This document shows, piece after piece, positions 46,392 to 55,141 of a DNA stretch of 64,000 nt (the first letter of the stretch is position 1; each line of letters starts with the position of its first letter). The notes under the pieces are model-generated. The model was not told the origin of the DNA. It searched no databases and worked only from the letters and a program-made list of their open reading frames with translations. Source of the stretch: Homoserinimonas aerilata (GTDB lineage Bacteria > Actinomycetota > Actinomycetes > Actinomycetales > Microbacteriaceae); assembly GCF_006716125.1 (NCBI RefSeq), contig NZ_VFOM01000003.1, positions 1 to 64,000 on the forward strand. Reading direction: 5' to 3'. Made by a program: the position numbers and the translations under genes.

Positions 46392-47111
46392 CTACAGCAG
46401 GTCGGGCGAGGGCGTGCTGGTGTGCTGCACGGAGACGTCGGCGTGCCGGTCGAAGCGGTAGCCGACGCCGCGCACGGTGCGCACGATCTCGTCGTAGCCG
46501 CCGAGCTTGGCGCGCAGGCGGCGCACGTGCACGTCGATGGTGCGCTCGTTGGGCGCCTCGTCGTCGTCGGCGCCCCACAGCCCGGATATGAGTTCGTGCC
46601 GGTCGATGGTGCGGCCTTCGCGCAGCACGAGGTACTGCAGCAGCTCGAATTCTTTGTAGGTGAGCGGGGCGACGTCGCCGTCGAGTACGACGCGCTTGCG
46701 GGAGAGGTCGATGATGACCCCGCCGCGCGATTCCGGTTCGACGGTTTCGTCGTGGCGGCGGTGCTTGGCGAGCGCGGCCGGGTCCTGCAGTGCGAGGCGC
46801 ACGACGTCGACGTCGCGGCCGCCTGCACCCTGGGGGGCGAGCGCGACGGCGGCGTAGGTCTCTGCGCTGGGCACGAGCTCGGCGGTGAGTTTCTTGAGTG
46901 CTTCGACGATGGAGCCGAGGTCGGTTCCGGCGTTGAGCGCCTTCAGTTCGTCGACGCCCACGTACAGCACGAAGCCGCGGGCTTCGGTGCCTTCGGGAAC
47001 GGCGCGCAGGCGCGGTGCCTCGGATGCGGGGGCGGATGCCGGTGCGGCGGCGACCGGTGCGAGCGGCTGGCGTACGGCGGGACGGGTGACGTCAAGGGTT
47101 GCGAGTGACAT
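46392..47111 (-). CDS. Winged-helix DNA-binding protein (OmpR/PhoB-type output domain, no receiver)
   Basis: A 239-residue protein. A low-complexity Ala/Pro start (to about 45) is followed by a middle region with the segment FVLYVGVDELKALNAGTDL, of unclear fold. A C-terminal Trans_reg_C winged helix (from about 140: VIIDLSRKRVVLDGDVAPLTYKEFELLQYLV, RTIDVHVRRLRAKLG, IVRTVRGVGYRFD) ends the protein. There is no Asp-type receiver, so it is not a classical response regulator. GAAGGAA lies upstream of the ATG. Its target genes are unknown. Confidence 0.88.
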   Translation of the reverse strand: MSLATLDVTRPAVRQPLAPVAAAPASAPASEAPRLRAVPEGTEARGFVLYVGVDELKALNAGTDLGSIVEALKKLTAELVPSAETYAAVALAPQGAGGRDVDVVRLALQDPAALAKHRRHDETVEPESRGGVIIDLSRKRVVLDGDVAPLTYKEFELLQYLVLREGRTIDRHELISGLWGADDDEAPNERTIDVHVRRLRAKLGGYDEIVRTVRGVGYRFDRHADVSVQHTSTPSPDLL

Positions 47112-47543
47112 GGGTCGAATTTCCTTCGGAGGGGTGAAGGGCCTCTAATGATGAGGTTGTGATCCTTCGATTACTTCAGGCTGTGCGCTGAGGGGTGACA
47201 TCTCGTTATGAGGGGATGCATCCCGGAGTCCGCTTATGGGCGAACTCGGCAGGTTGTTGGCCGACTAAGCGCACATTCGACAACACAGTGCGGCGCTGCT
47301 CGGCATCATCATGCCGGCGTTCCTCGAGGCCGCGGGGGCGATCGAAGTGCGCGCGAATGTAGTCATTGACCCAGTATCGGTCACGCCTGCCAGAAATATC
47401 AAGTCCGGATGCCGCTCACCCGCGGGTCGAGGAGCGAGGCTGTCCGTACCCGCGGGTTGAGGGACCGAGGAACGAGGTCGTCCTCACCCGCTGGTCGAGG
47501 TGTCGCGCTCTGGCGCGACAGTCTCGAGACCAACCCCCGCAGT
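47112..47543. other. 432-bp intergenic region with repeat elements
   Basis: No gene is supportable here. The right half (47416-47531) carries related words in tandem: ACCCGCGGGTCGAGG, ACCCGCGGGTTGAGG and then a full copy of repeat C, all upp-proximal. The left part up to 47400 contains the upstream region of the winged-helix gene. Confidence 0.6.
47489..47531. repeat. Dispersed palindromic repeat C, copy 2
   Basis: A 43-bp element, 42/43 identical to the copy at 46335, ending 12 bp before the upp stop (minus strand). It may serve as the transcript end of upp. Confidence 0.87.
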
Positions 47544-48176
47544 TCAGACGGTGCCGTACAGCCTGTCGCCGGCGTCGCCGAGCCCGGGCACGATGTAGCC
47601 GTTCTCGTCGAGGCGTTCGTCGACGGCGCCGAGCACGATGGTGACATCACGCCCTTCGGTCGCAGCCTTGACGGCTTCGAGGCCTTCGGGGGCGGCGAGG
47701 ATGCACACGGCCGTGACATCCTGCGCGCCGCGCTCGAGCAGGTACTCGATGGCGGCGATGAGTGAGCCGCCGGTGGCGAGCATGGGGTCGAGCACGAAGC
47801 ACTGCCGGTTGGAGAGGTCGTCGGGTAGGCGCTCGGCGTAGGTGGTGGGCTGCAGTGTCTCTTCGTCGCGCACCATGCCCAGGAACCCGACCTCTGCGGT
47901 CGGGACCAGCTTGACCATGCCTTCGAGCATCCCGAGCCCTGCCCGCAGGATGGGCACGACGAGCGGTCGCGGCTGGCTGATGGTGACGCCGGTGGTGGGG
48001 CCCACGGGGGTGACGATGTCGATGGGGTCGACGCGCACGTTGCGGGTGGCCTCGTAGGCGAGCAGCGTGACGAGCTCTTCGGTGAGCGCACGGAAGGTCG
48101 GCGATGCCGTCTCCTTGTTGCGCAGCACCGTCAGCTTGTGGGTGATCAGCGGGTGGTCGGCAACATGGACTCGCAT
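47544..48176 (-). CDS. upp: Uracil phosphoribosyltransferase
   Basis: A 210-residue salvage enzyme converting uracil and PRPP to UMP. The family start [19 protein letters not shown] is diagnostic; the PRPP loop is [17 protein letters not shown], and the uracil-binding C-terminus is [22 protein letters not shown] ends 7 nt before the ATG, suggesting a leaderless transcript. It is divergent from tadA by 32 bp. It would use uracil released by the phosphorylase at 8035. Confidence 0.97.
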   Translation of the reverse strand: MRVHVADHPLITHKLTVLRNKETASPTFRALTEELVTLLAYEATRNVRVDPIDIVTPVGPTTGVTISQPRPLVVPILRAGLGMLEGMVKLVPTAEVGFLGMVRDEETLQPTTYAERLPDDLSNRQCFVLDPMLATGGSLIAAIEYLLERGAQDVTAVCILAAPEGLEAVKAATEGRDVTIVLGAVDERLDENGYIVPGLGDAGDRLYGTV

Positions 48177-48208
48177 ACTGTTAAACCTAGTCGAGGGAGG
48201 AGGCGCGC

Positions 48209-48673
48209 GTGACAGTCGTTCCAGAACGGTTCGGTCGACGGATGCTTGAGGCCGTCGCCGACGCACGCCTGGCCCTCGAGACGGGCGATGTGCCGGTGGC
48301 TGCCCTCGTGCTCGATGCGAACGGCGCCGTCATCGGCTCGGGTCGGAACGAGCGGGAGCTGCGTCGCGATCCGACCGCGCATGCGGAGGTTCTGGCGTTA
48401 CGTGCCGCCGCCGAGGCGAGGGGCGACTGGCATCTGGATGACACGGTGCTGGTGGTCACGCTGGAGCCGTGCGTGATGTGCGCGGGCGCGATCCTTGCCG
48501 CGCGTGTGCCCGTCGTCGTGTTCGGCGCGTGGGATGAGAAGGCGGGCGCTGCGGGCAGCGTGCACGATCTGCTGCGCGATCGGCGCCTGCCGCACCGAGT
48601 GGAGGTGTTCGCCGGCGTGGAGGAGCAGGCCTGCGCGAAGCTGCTCACGGACTTCTTCGCCGAGCGCCGGTAG
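48209..48673 (+). CDS. tadA: tRNA-specific adenosine deaminase
   Basis: A 154-residue zinc deaminase with motifs HAEV (zinc His and catalytic Glu) and PCVMC (two zinc Cys). The later [17 protein letters not shown] is typical of TadA. It converts A34 to inosine in tRNA-Arg(ACG), the tRNA found at 18925. GGGAGGAGG precedes the GTG start. Confidence 0.95.
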   Translation: MTVVPERFGRRMLEAVADARLALETGDVPVAALVLDANGAVIGSGRNERELRRDPTAHAEVLALRAAAEARGDWHLDDTVLVVTLEPCVMCAGAILAARVPVVVFGAWDEKAGAAGSVHDLLRDRRLPHRVEVFAGVEEQACAKLLTDFFAERR

Positions 48674-48683
48674 TCACAGGCTC

Positions 48684-48726
48684 CGCGGGTCGAGGTGGTG
48701 CGGTCTGCCGTGCCAGTCTCGAGACC
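48684..48726. repeat. Dispersed palindromic repeat C, copy 3 (diverged)
   Basis: A 43-bp element with the same ends (GGTCGAGGTG and CAGTCTCGAGACC) but a changed centre (GCGGTCTGCCGTGC). It lies between tadA and the convergent CDF gene. Confidence 0.75.
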
Positions 48727-48789
48727 CGGTCGGTCGCAGGTGAGGTTTCAGACGGCCGCGGGCGGCCTCCTCAACCCGCAGGGTCGGCC

Positions 48790-49752
48790 TCAGTCGACGC
48801 CGCGGATGACGAAGGTGTCGGTGGCCGGGTTGCCTGCGCTGGGCGCGTGGTACACGTCGGGCTCGAGGTAGATGATGCGTGCGGCGGGCACGGCGGTGCG
48901 GATGGCGGCCTCGACCTCGTTGATGGCGGTCGCGACATCCGCAAGCCGCTGGGTGGGGGCGAAGGCGATCTTGGCGCCGACCATGAGCTCATCCGGCCCG
49001 ACGTAGAGGGTGCGGATGTGGATGAGCGACTCGACCTTGGGGTGCGCGTTGATGGCGTCGCGGATGGCGTTGCCGTCGGCCACGGTCGCGCCTTCTCCGA
49101 CGAGGAGGCTCTTCGTCTCGATGCCGAGGATGATGGCGACGAGCACGAGCAGTACGCCGATGGCGAGGGTTCCGATCGCGTCCCACATGGGGTTGCCGGT
49201 GAGGATGGTGAGGCCGACGCCTGCGAGGGCGAACACGAGGCCGGTGAGCGCGGCGACGTCTTCGAGTAGCACGACGGGCAGTTCGGGCTGGCGGGCGCGG
49301 CGCACGAATTCGATCCAGCCCTGATCGCCGCGCACGTGGTTGGACTCCTTGATGGCGGTGCGCAGTGAGAACGATTCGAGCACGATGGCGATGACGAGCA
49401 CGAGGATGGGCAGCCACGCGTTCTCGAGCGGGTGCGGGTGGGTGAGCTTCTCGTAGCCTTCGTAGAGCGAGAACACGCCGCCGACGCTGAACAGGATGAT
49501 GGAGACGACGAAGGCGTACACGAAGCGTTCGCGCCCGTAGCCGAAGGGGTGCTCCTGGTCGGCTTTGCGCTTCGCCTTGCGCCCGCCGATGAGCAGCAGC
49601 ACCTGGTTGCCGGTGTCGGCGAGCGAGTGCACGCCCTCCGCGAGCATCGAGCTCGACCCGGAGAAGAACCATGCGATGAACTTGGTGATGGCGATTCCCG
49701 CGTTTGCGAGCATCGCCGCGATTATTGCCTTGTTTCCGCCGGTAGCGCTCAT
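48790..49752 (-). CDS. Cation diffusion facilitator (CDF) family metal efflux protein
   Basis: A 320-residue protein. Transmembrane segment 2 carries SMLAEGVHSLADTGNQV and segment 5 carries VLLEDVAALTGLVFALAG, with acidic metal-site residues. The DQEHPFGYGRERF loop is typical of the family. It exports Zn2+ or another divalent metal by proton exchange. TAGGAT ends 7 nt before the ATG; this -10 overlaps that of divergent proC. Confidence 0.9.
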   Translation of the reverse strand: MSATGGNKAIIAAMLANAGIAITKFIAWFFSGSSSMLAEGVHSLADTGNQVLLLIGGRKAKRKADQEHPFGYGRERFVYAFVVSIILFSVGGVFSLYEGYEKLTHPHPLENAWLPILVLVIAIVLESFSLRTAIKESNHVRGDQGWIEFVRRARQPELPVVLLEDVAALTGLVFALAGVGLTILTGNPMWDAIGTLAIGVLLVLVAIILGIETKSLLVGEGATVADGNAIRDAINAHPKVESLIHIRTLYVGPDELMVGAKIAFAPTQRLADVATAINEVEAAIRTAVPAARIIYLEPDVYHAPSAGNPATDTFVIRGVD

Positions 49753-49759
49753 GCGATCA

Positions 49760-49769
49760 ATCCTAGGAT
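49760..49769. promoter_or_regulatory. Symmetric overlapping -10 elements of proC and the CDF gene
   Basis: The 10-bp palindrome ATCCTAGGAT supplies TAGGAT on both strands. On plus (49764-49769) it lies 6 nt before the proC ATG; on minus (49760-49765) it lies 7 nt before the CDF ATG. Both transcripts would be leaderless. Confidence 0.6.
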
Positions 49770-49775
49770 GCTGGA

Positions 49776-50627
49776 ATGACCTCGAATCAGGCAATCACTC
49801 AGACTCACCCGACGATCACGATTCTGGGTGCCGGCGCCATGGGGTCCGCCATCCTGGATGGCCTGCTCGCCGAGGGGCGGTTCGCCCGGGAGTTCCGCGT
49901 CACGAACCGGCGCCGTGATTCGCTGCTGCTTCCATGGCCGGCCGGGGTGACGGCGTTCTCCACGGAGGATGATCGGAACGCTAACAGGGCGGCCGTCGAG
50001 GGTGCCGAGCTGGTGCTGCTGGGGGTGAAGCCGTCGATGGTCGACGATCTGCTGGCGGAGATCGCGGATGCCCTCGAGCCGGGTGCCGTCGTGGTGAGCC
50101 TCGCGGCGGGCGTCACGACGGCCATGATGGAGAGCTTCCTGCCGGAGCATGTCGCCGTGGTGCGGTCGATGTCGAACACTCCCGCTGGCGTCGGCTTCGG
50201 TATGACGGCCATTGCGCGCGGCTCCCGGGTCAGCGACGCCCAGTTCGAGCTGGTGGGGCGGATGTTCAGGGCCGTCGGCGAGGTTCTGGTGCTCCCCGAG
50301 GAGAAGCTGGATGCCGTGACGGCTGTCTCCGGCAGCGGCCCCGCCTACGTCTATTACATGATCGAGTCGTTTGCCCGCACGGCGGCCGACATGGGCTTCA
50401 CGCAGGCTGAGGCGGAGACGCTCGTGACGGAGACGTTCCGCGGCGCGGTTGAGCTGCTGCGGGCATCCGGCAAGTCCCCTGAGCGCCTGCGGCTCGATGT
50501 GACGAGCCCAGGCGGCACGACGGAGCGGGCCATCGGTGTGCTCGAGAACGCGGATCTCTCGGCCACCTTCGCGGCGGCGATCGCTGCCGCTGCTGCACGC
50601 TCGAAGGAGATGTCGGCCGGGCGGTGA
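49776..50627 (+). CDS. proC: Pyrroline-5-carboxylate reductase
   Basis: A 283-residue NADPH-dependent enzyme making proline. The Rossmann motif is ILGAGAMGSAILDGL, then VLLGVKPSMV, and the C-terminal signature is SGSGPAYVYYMIES and SPGGTTERAIGVLE. TAGGAT ends 6 nt before the ATG, so the transcript is probably leaderless. It is convergent with the Trk genes. Confidence 0.96.
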   Translation: MTSNQAITQTHPTITILGAGAMGSAILDGLLAEGRFAREFRVTNRRRDSLLLPWPAGVTAFSTEDDRNANRAAVEGAELVLLGVKPSMVDDLLAEIADALEPGAVVVSLAAGVTTAMMESFLPEHVAVVRSMSNTPAGVGFGMTAIARGSRVSDAQFELVGRMFRAVGEVLVLPEEKLDAVTAVSGSGPAYVYYMIESFARTAADMGFTQAEAETLVTETFRGAVELLRASGKSPERLRLDVTSPGGTTERAIGVLENADLSATFAAAIAAAAARSKEMSAGR

Positions 50628-50642
50628 CCGCAGAACGCGACC

Positions 50643-51311
50643 CTACTGGACCGAGGCGAACCGTTCGATGTCGAGCGCGTTCCCGCTGACGATGATGAGG
50701 TCGTGGTTCGTCAGCACGGTCTCTGCGGTCGCGTAGGTGAACTCCTTGCCGGGCGATTTCACGCCGACGACGGTGATGCCGAACTTCTTGCGCACCTGCG
50801 AGTCGGTGAGCGTCATGCCACGGATGGGCTTGGGCGGGTACATCTTGACGATCGCGAAGTCATCGTCGAACTCGATGAAGTCGAGCATCCGACCCGAGAC
50901 CAGGTGGGCGACGCGCTCGCCGGCCTCCGCCTCCGGGTAGATGACGTGGTTGGCGCCGATGCGGGCGAGGATCTTGCCGTGCGACTGGCTGATGGCCTTG
51001 GCCCAGATCTGCGGGATCTTCAGGTCGACGAGGTTGGCGGTGATGAGCACGCTCGCCTCGATGGACGAGCCGACGGCGACGACGGCGACCGAGAAATCCT
51101 GCGCGCCGATCTGGCGGAGCGCCTCGATGTTGCGCGCATCCGCCTGCACCGTGTGTGTGACCCGCTCCGACCACTTCTGCACGAGCTGCGCGCTCTCGTC
51201 GACGGCGAGAACCTCGCGGTCGAGGCGGTCGAGCTGCCCGGCAGTGGCCGCGCCGAAGCGACCGAGCCCGATGATGAGCACGGGGGCGTCGTGAGGAATC
51301 TTGTCAACCAA
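50643..51311 (-). CDS. trkA: Potassium uptake regulatory subunit (TrkA/KtrA type)
   Basis: A 222-residue protein with an N-terminal RCK/TrkA_N nucleotide-binding domain (LIIGLGRFGAATAGQLDRL, with an acidic AVDES end) and a TrkA_C domain (from about 140). It is peripheral to the membrane and gates the TrkH/KtrB-type channel in response to nucleotides. It overlaps the transporter gene by 8 nt. Confidence 0.93.
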   Translation of the reverse strand: MVDKIPHDAPVLIIGLGRFGAATAGQLDRLDREVLAVDESAQLVQKWSERVTHTVQADARNIEALRQIGAQDFSVAVVAVGSSIEASVLITANLVDLKIPQIWAKAISQSHGKILARIGANHVIYPEAEAGERVAHLVSGRMLDFIEFDDDFAIVKMYPPKPIRGMTLTDSQVRKKFGITVVGVKSPGKEFTYATAETVLTNHDLIIVSGNALDIERFASVQ

Positions 51312-52728
51312 CGATGGGCCTCTCTTCTGGGCGCTTGAACAGTTGGCGTCGCTGGGCTGCGGCGAGGGCGGCGGCCAAGGTCACTGTACCAACGCGGCCC
51401 GCCCACATTGTGGCCGCGAGCACGATTTTTCCGGCATCCGGGAGTTGCTCCGCCAGGCCTGTGCTCAGCCCGGACGTGCCGAACGCCGAGATGACGTCGA
51501 AGAGCACGAAGTCGAGGGGTGCCTTCGTCAACTGCAGCAGGAAGATGGTTGCGCCGGCGACGATTGTGGCACCCCAGAGGGTGACGCTGACAGCGAGACG
51601 CAGCACGTCGATGGGGATGCGTCGCGAGAAGACCTGCATGTCCTCGTCGCCGCGTGCCTCAGCGAACGCGGCGAGAAACAGCACCGCCAGCGTGGTCACC
51701 TTGATGCCGCCGGCGGTCGACGCCGAGCCGCCACCGACGAACATGAGCATGTCCATGACGAGCAGGCTGGAGCCGTTGGCCTGGCTGAGATCGATGGGGG
51801 AGAAGCCGCCAGAGCGGGTCATGACAGACAAGAAGGTTGCGGTGAGTGGTCGGCTGACGGCGTCGTCGGCTCCGATCGTGGCCGTGTTGTTCCACTCGAG
51901 AACGGCGATCGCGATGGCGCCCAAGACGATGAGCGACACCGTTGTGAAGAGCGTGAGTTTTACGTGCACCGACAGGCGGCGCGGGTTGCGCCAGCCGCGG
52001 GAGAGGGCGAAGATCACCGGAAATCCGACGCTGCCGAGGAACACGGCCAGGGCGAGAACCGTGAGCATCCACGGGTCGGTCTTGAACGGCTCGAGCCCGT
52101 CGGCATTGGGGGTGAAGCCCGTGTTCGTGAAGGCGGATGCCGCGTAGTAGAAGGACTGCCACGTCGCGCTCCACCCGTCGAAGCCGGCGACGAGCAGGCG
52201 CGGGAAGATCAGGATGGCCACCGCGATCTCGATGACGAGGGCGCTGAGCGCGACCGTGGCGAGCAGCCCGCCGATCTCGCCGAGCCGGATGGCCTGCGAC
52301 TCGGAGACGGGGCCGTGGTGGATGCGCGACGGGTTCGAGTCGCTCGCCGCCATCAGGCGGGTGCGCAGCCCGAGGCGGCGCGAGACGACGAGGCCCATGA
52401 TGCTGGCGAGGGTGAGCACACCGATGCCGCCGACCTGAAGACCGACCAGGATGGCGACGTTGCCGAAGGTGCTCCAGTGCGTCGCCATGTCGACGACGGA
52501 GAGCCCCGTCACGCAGATCGTGGAGACGGCGGTGAAGAACGCATCCGTCAGCGAGGTCTGTTCGCCGCTCACATGGGAGATCGGCAACGCGAGCAGGGTG
52601 GTGAGCACCACGACGAGGCCGGTGAAGATCGCGATCGCGAAGCGTGCCGGCGAGACGGTCGCGAAATCGTCCACCATGTCGCGGAAGCGGGCGGAGGCCG
52701 TGGTGCGCGACACGAGCTTCGTGCGCAT
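51304..52728 (-). CDS. Potassium uptake transmembrane protein (TrkH/KtrB type)
   Basis: A 474-residue membrane protein with four pore-loop repeats; selectivity-filter segments are STICVTGLSV, ASAFTNTGFTP, VMTRSGGFSP and SAFGTSGLS. The ATG at 52728 follows GAGGGGG; an in-frame start at 52770 is less likely. It forms the K+ channel gated by the TrkA-type protein encoded next in the operon. Confidence 0.94.
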   Translation of the reverse strand: MRTKLVSRTTASARFRDMVDDFATVSPARFAIAIFTGLVVVLTTLLALPISHVSGEQTSLTDAFFTAVSTICVTGLSVVDMATHWSTFGNVAILVGLQVGGIGVLTLASIMGLVVSRRLGLRTRLMAASDSNPSRIHHGPVSESQAIRLGEIGGLLATVALSALVIEIAVAILIFPRLLVAGFDGWSATWQSFYYAASAFTNTGFTPNADGLEPFKTDPWMLTVLALAVFLGSVGFPVIFALSRGWRNPRRLSVHVKLTLFTTVSLIVLGAIAIAVLEWNNTATIGADDAVSRPLTATFLSVMTRSGGFSPIDLSQANGSSLLVMDMLMFVGGGSASTAGGIKVTTLAVLFLAAFAEARGDEDMQVFSRRIPIDVLRLAVSVTLWGATIVAGATIFLLQLTKAPLDFVLFDVISAFGTSGLSTGLAEQLPDAGKIVLAATMWAGRVGTVTLAAALAAAQRRQLFKRPEERPIVG

Positions 52729-52823
52729 GCTGCCCCCTCGGTGACTCGACGCTGAGGGTGCGACGCGCACCCGTGTGACAGCTTGACATGGTACTCCCTG
52801 CTGTGGGCCGTTAGCCTGTTGCC

Positions 52824-53381
52824 ATGGCTGACATCTTTGACGTCGTGGCGGATGCGACGCGGCGCGAACTTCTGCAGGTCCTCCTCGAGCGCTACGTCGC
52901 TCCTGAGCCGGCGGCGGGGGATATCAGCGTCGGTGAGCTGGTCGAGAAGCTCGGCCTGAGTCAGCCCACCGTCTCCAAGCATCTCAAGGTGCTGCGTGAC
53001 AGCGGGCTCGTCTCGGTGCGCGAGGAGGGTCAGCACCGCTACTACAGCCTCGATTCGTCGCCGCTGGAGATTCTCGAGGACTGGCTCATCCCGTTCCTCA
53101 GTGCCGACTTCGACACGGTCGACACGGCGGATGCGTCGCCCGCTTTCGCGGCCTGGTCTGGCAGTCAGCTTCCCGCGCCGCTGGGCAGGGTGGGGGAGGC
53201 CATCGATCACCCGGCCGAGTCCGGGGCCGCCGTCGGGCGCGCCGTCGCCGACGCCACGCACGGTGCACGGCATGCCTTCGAGGAGGCCACGCACAACGCC
53301 CGCCAGGTCATCGAGGAGGCGTCTGAGACGGTCGAACGCCGCGTCATCGACCCCATCAAGAAGAAGCTCAAGAAGGACTGA
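52824..53381 (+). CDS. ArsR-type winged-helix regulator with C-terminal extension
   Basis: A 185-residue protein with an N-terminal ArsR HTH (FDVVADATRRELLQVLLERY, VGELVEKLGLSQPTVSKHLKVLRDSGLV). A C-terminal 100 residues, rich in Ala, Glu and Lys, look helical (EEATHNARQVIEEASETVERR, then a basic end KKKLKK). It lacks metal-binding cysteines. TAGCCT ends 6 nt before the ATG, a leaderless arrangement. The function of the tail is unknown. Confidence 0.88.
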   Translation: MADIFDVVADATRRELLQVLLERYVAPEPAAGDISVGELVEKLGLSQPTVSKHLKVLRDSGLVSVREEGQHRYYSLDSSPLEILEDWLIPFLSADFDTVDTADASPAFAAWSGSQLPAPLGRVGEAIDHPAESGAAVGRAVADATHGARHAFEEATHNARQVIEEASETVERRVIDPIKKKLKKD

Positions 53382-53526
53382 TTCGGCGGCATTCCCTGCC
53401 GATCTCCCGAAATGGGGGCGGATGCTCGGCATCTTGCATCTGGACAATCAGTCACATCTGCCCCTAAAGTTACGAACTAGCACTCCAGTAACACCCGTTT
53501 CGAGTGCCCGCATGAGGGGTAGTTGC

Positions 53527-53721
53527 ATGGCACGCGATCTTTCTGACGTGAAGTTCCTGACGGTGGCCGAGGTCGCCGACATGATGCGTGTCTCCAAGAT
53601 GACCGTCTACCGGCTCGTGCACTCGGGCGAACTGCCGGCGATCCGCTTCGGCCGCTCCTTCCGTGTGCCCGAGTCCGCTGTCGAGGCGGCCATCGAGTCG
53701 CACATCGCCGACGTCGGCTGA
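53527..53721 (+). CDS. Small HTH DNA-binding protein (BldC/excisionase type)
   Basis: A 64-residue MerR-like single HTH protein: FLTVAEVADMMRVSKMTVYRLVHSGELPAIRFGRSFRVPE. GAGGGG lies 7 nt before the ATG. The sequence closely resembles the actinobacterial BldC-like developmental regulators found next to the bS22 gene, rather than a phage excisionase; there are no phage genes here. Confidence 0.9.
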   Translation: MARDLSDVKFLTVAEVADMMRVSKMTVYRLVHSGELPAIRFGRSFRVPESAVEAAIESHIADVG

Positions 53722-53774
53722 GGCCGTTTGTCCCTGTTTCGTCGTCGCGTCGTCGGCGTGCCCAACTTCAGGTA

Positions 53775-53796
53775 GACTCTCGAGAGTCAATTTTTT
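53775..53796 (+). terminator. Candidate terminator after the HTH gene
   Basis: The palindrome GACTCTCGAGAGTC at 53775-53788 is followed by AATTTTTT. The stem is short (5 bp with a 4-nt loop), so it may be weak; it lies 54 nt after the HTH stop and overlaps TAGACT at 53773, a possible bS22 -10. Confidence 0.45.
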
Positions 53797-53847
53797 CCGC
53801 GGTTCTGAACGGACCCGGTCGTCCGTTCAAGAATCAGTGAGGTCTTT

Positions 53848-53946
53848 ATGGGTTCCGTAATCAAGAAGCGTCGCAAGCGTATGGCGAAGAAGAAGCACCG
53901 CAAGCTGCTTCGCAAGACCCGCCACCAGCGCCGCAACAAGAAGTAG
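53848..53946 (+). CDS. 30S ribosomal protein bS22
   Basis: A 32-residue, extremely basic peptide (start [19 protein letters not shown]). It is the actinobacterial mini-protein once annotated as AURKAIN-like and now recognised as ribosomal protein bS22 of the small subunit. GTGAGG precedes the ATG by 5 nt, and a good terminator follows at 53963. Confidence 0.93.
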   Translation: MGSVIKKRRKRMAKKKHRKLLRKTRHQRRNKK

Positions 53947-53962
53947 CAGCAGCGCAACAGAC

Positions 53963-53992
53963 AGCGTCAGGCTTCGTGCCTGGCGCTTTTTG
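53963..53992 (+). terminator. Intrinsic terminator of the bS22 gene
   Basis: Ten-base arms AGCGTCAGGC and GCCTGGCGCT (one G-T wobble) around TTCGT, followed by TTTTTG. Confidence 0.88.
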
Positions 53993-54022
53993 TTTGTCCG
54001 GCGCCGCAGCATCCGTCTCATC

Positions 54023-54040
54023 TGCGACAAACCGCAGCCG
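54023..54040. repeat. Partial copy of palindromic repeat B
   Basis: GCGACAAACCGCAGCCG closely matches the right end of repeat B (GCGACAAAACGCAGCCG at 31492-31508). Only this end is present, between convergent bS22 and the HAD gene. Confidence 0.5.
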
Positions 54041-54078
54041 TGGGGAGGGAGAGCGGGAGCGGGGCAGCGGGAGGGCGG

Positions 54079-54825
54079 CTACCGTGACTCTTTGCGGACC
54101 CGGCGTCGAGCCGCGCGGATGCTGGAGCGGTTCAGTCGCATGACCGACCAGTCGTGAGTCGTCGCATGCTCCAGAAGCACGGCATCCGGATTCACCACCA
54201 CCCGGTTGCCGACCAACTCCAGCAGTGGCAGGTCGTTGCGCGAATCGGAGTACGCCCAGCAGTCGGCGGCTTCCGCGCCGCGCTCGATCATGAGCGCGCG
54301 CGCCGCGACAGCCTTCTCCTCACCATGCAGCACGGAGCCGTCGAGCTGGCCCGTGAAGCGGCCGTCGTGCTGCTCGAGCCTCGTGCCGAGGGCGCCTGTG
54401 AGGCCCAGCCGCCGCGCGATCACACCCGCGATCACCTCGGGGGTGGCCGTGATCAGCCACACCTCGTGGCCCTGCGCCATGTGCTCGCGGGCGAGCCCCA
54501 CCGTCTCGGGCCACAGTCGCCGCTCGATCGACTCGTCGAAGATCTTCTCCGCCAGCTCAGCCACCTCGGCGACCGAGTGCCCCTCCGCGAGGCCGAGCGC
54601 ACGCTCCCGGATGCTGCGCAGATGCTTCAGATTCTCGCCGACAGCGAGGAAGCGGGCCTGCTGCCACGCGAATCGGAGCAGATCGCGCAACGGCAGATAG
54701 CCGCGCCGCCGCGCCTCCTTGCCCACATGGAAGATGCTGGCCCCGCGCATGAGCGTGTTGTCGACGTCGAAGAATGCGATCGTCCGTGGCGGGCCCGACG
54801 CCTCGGCGTCGCTGGTGGAGGTCAT
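54079..54825 (-). CDS. HAD-superfamily IB hydrolase (SerB-like phosphatase)
   Basis: About 248 residues with HAD motif I FFDVDNTLMRG, motif II LITATPEV, and motifs III/IV in KAVAARAL and YSDSRNDLPLLE. A helical cap lies between residues 40 and 120. It dephosphorylates a small metabolite or lipid head group. The ATG at 54825 is preferred because TACCAT ends 7 nt upstream; a start at 54834 is possible. Confidence 0.9.
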   Translation of the reverse strand: MTSTSDAEASGPPRTIAFFDVDNTLMRGASIFHVGKEARRRGYLPLRDLLRFAWQQARFLAVGENLKHLRSIRERALGLAEGHSVAEVAELAEKIFDESIERRLWPETVGLAREHMAQGHEVWLITATPEVIAGVIARRLGLTGALGTRLEQHDGRFTGQLDGSVLHGEEKAVAARALMIERGAEAADCWAYSDSRNDLPLLELVGNRVVVNPDAVLLEHATTHDWSVMRLNRSSIRAARRRVRKESR

Positions 54826-54874
54826 CGCGCCCATGGTATCGGGCGGGGCATCACTGCGGTCGTAGGCTGGAGGC

Positions 54875-55129
54875 GTGCCAGCATCCGTCGCCCTCACCCT
54901 CATCGGCAAGCCCGGCTGTCACCTGTGCGATGACGCGCGGGGCGTCGTCACGGGCGTCGTCGCCGAGTTGGTCGACCGCGTCGAGGTGACGATCGAGGAG
55001 AAGTCGATCCTCGACGACGAGGCGCTGTTCGAGCGCTACTCGGAGGAGATCCCCGTGGTGCTCATCGATGGCCTCGTGCACAACATCTGGCGCATCGACC
55101 CCGATCGGCTGCGCGCCGCCCTGCTGTAG
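54875..55129 (+). CDS. Glutaredoxin-like protein (DUF836 type)
   Basis: An 84-residue thioredoxin-fold protein with redox motif GCHLC (CxxC) near residue 15 and the cis-Pro region EIPVVLIDG. TAGGCT ends 6 nt before the GTG start, consistent with leaderless expression. It is probably a cytoplasmic thiol-disulfide reductant. Confidence 0.88.
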   Translation: MPASVALTLIGKPGCHLCDDARGVVTGVVAELVDRVEVTIEEKSILDDEALFERYSEEIPVVLIDGLVHNIWRIDPDRLRAALL

Positions 55130-55141
55130 GCCCCGGCCGCA

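Noticed and set aside
53527..53721. Phage excisionase or integrated element
   Set aside because: The small HTH protein fits BldC-like regulators linked to bS22; no integrase, attachment repeats or phage genes are nearby.
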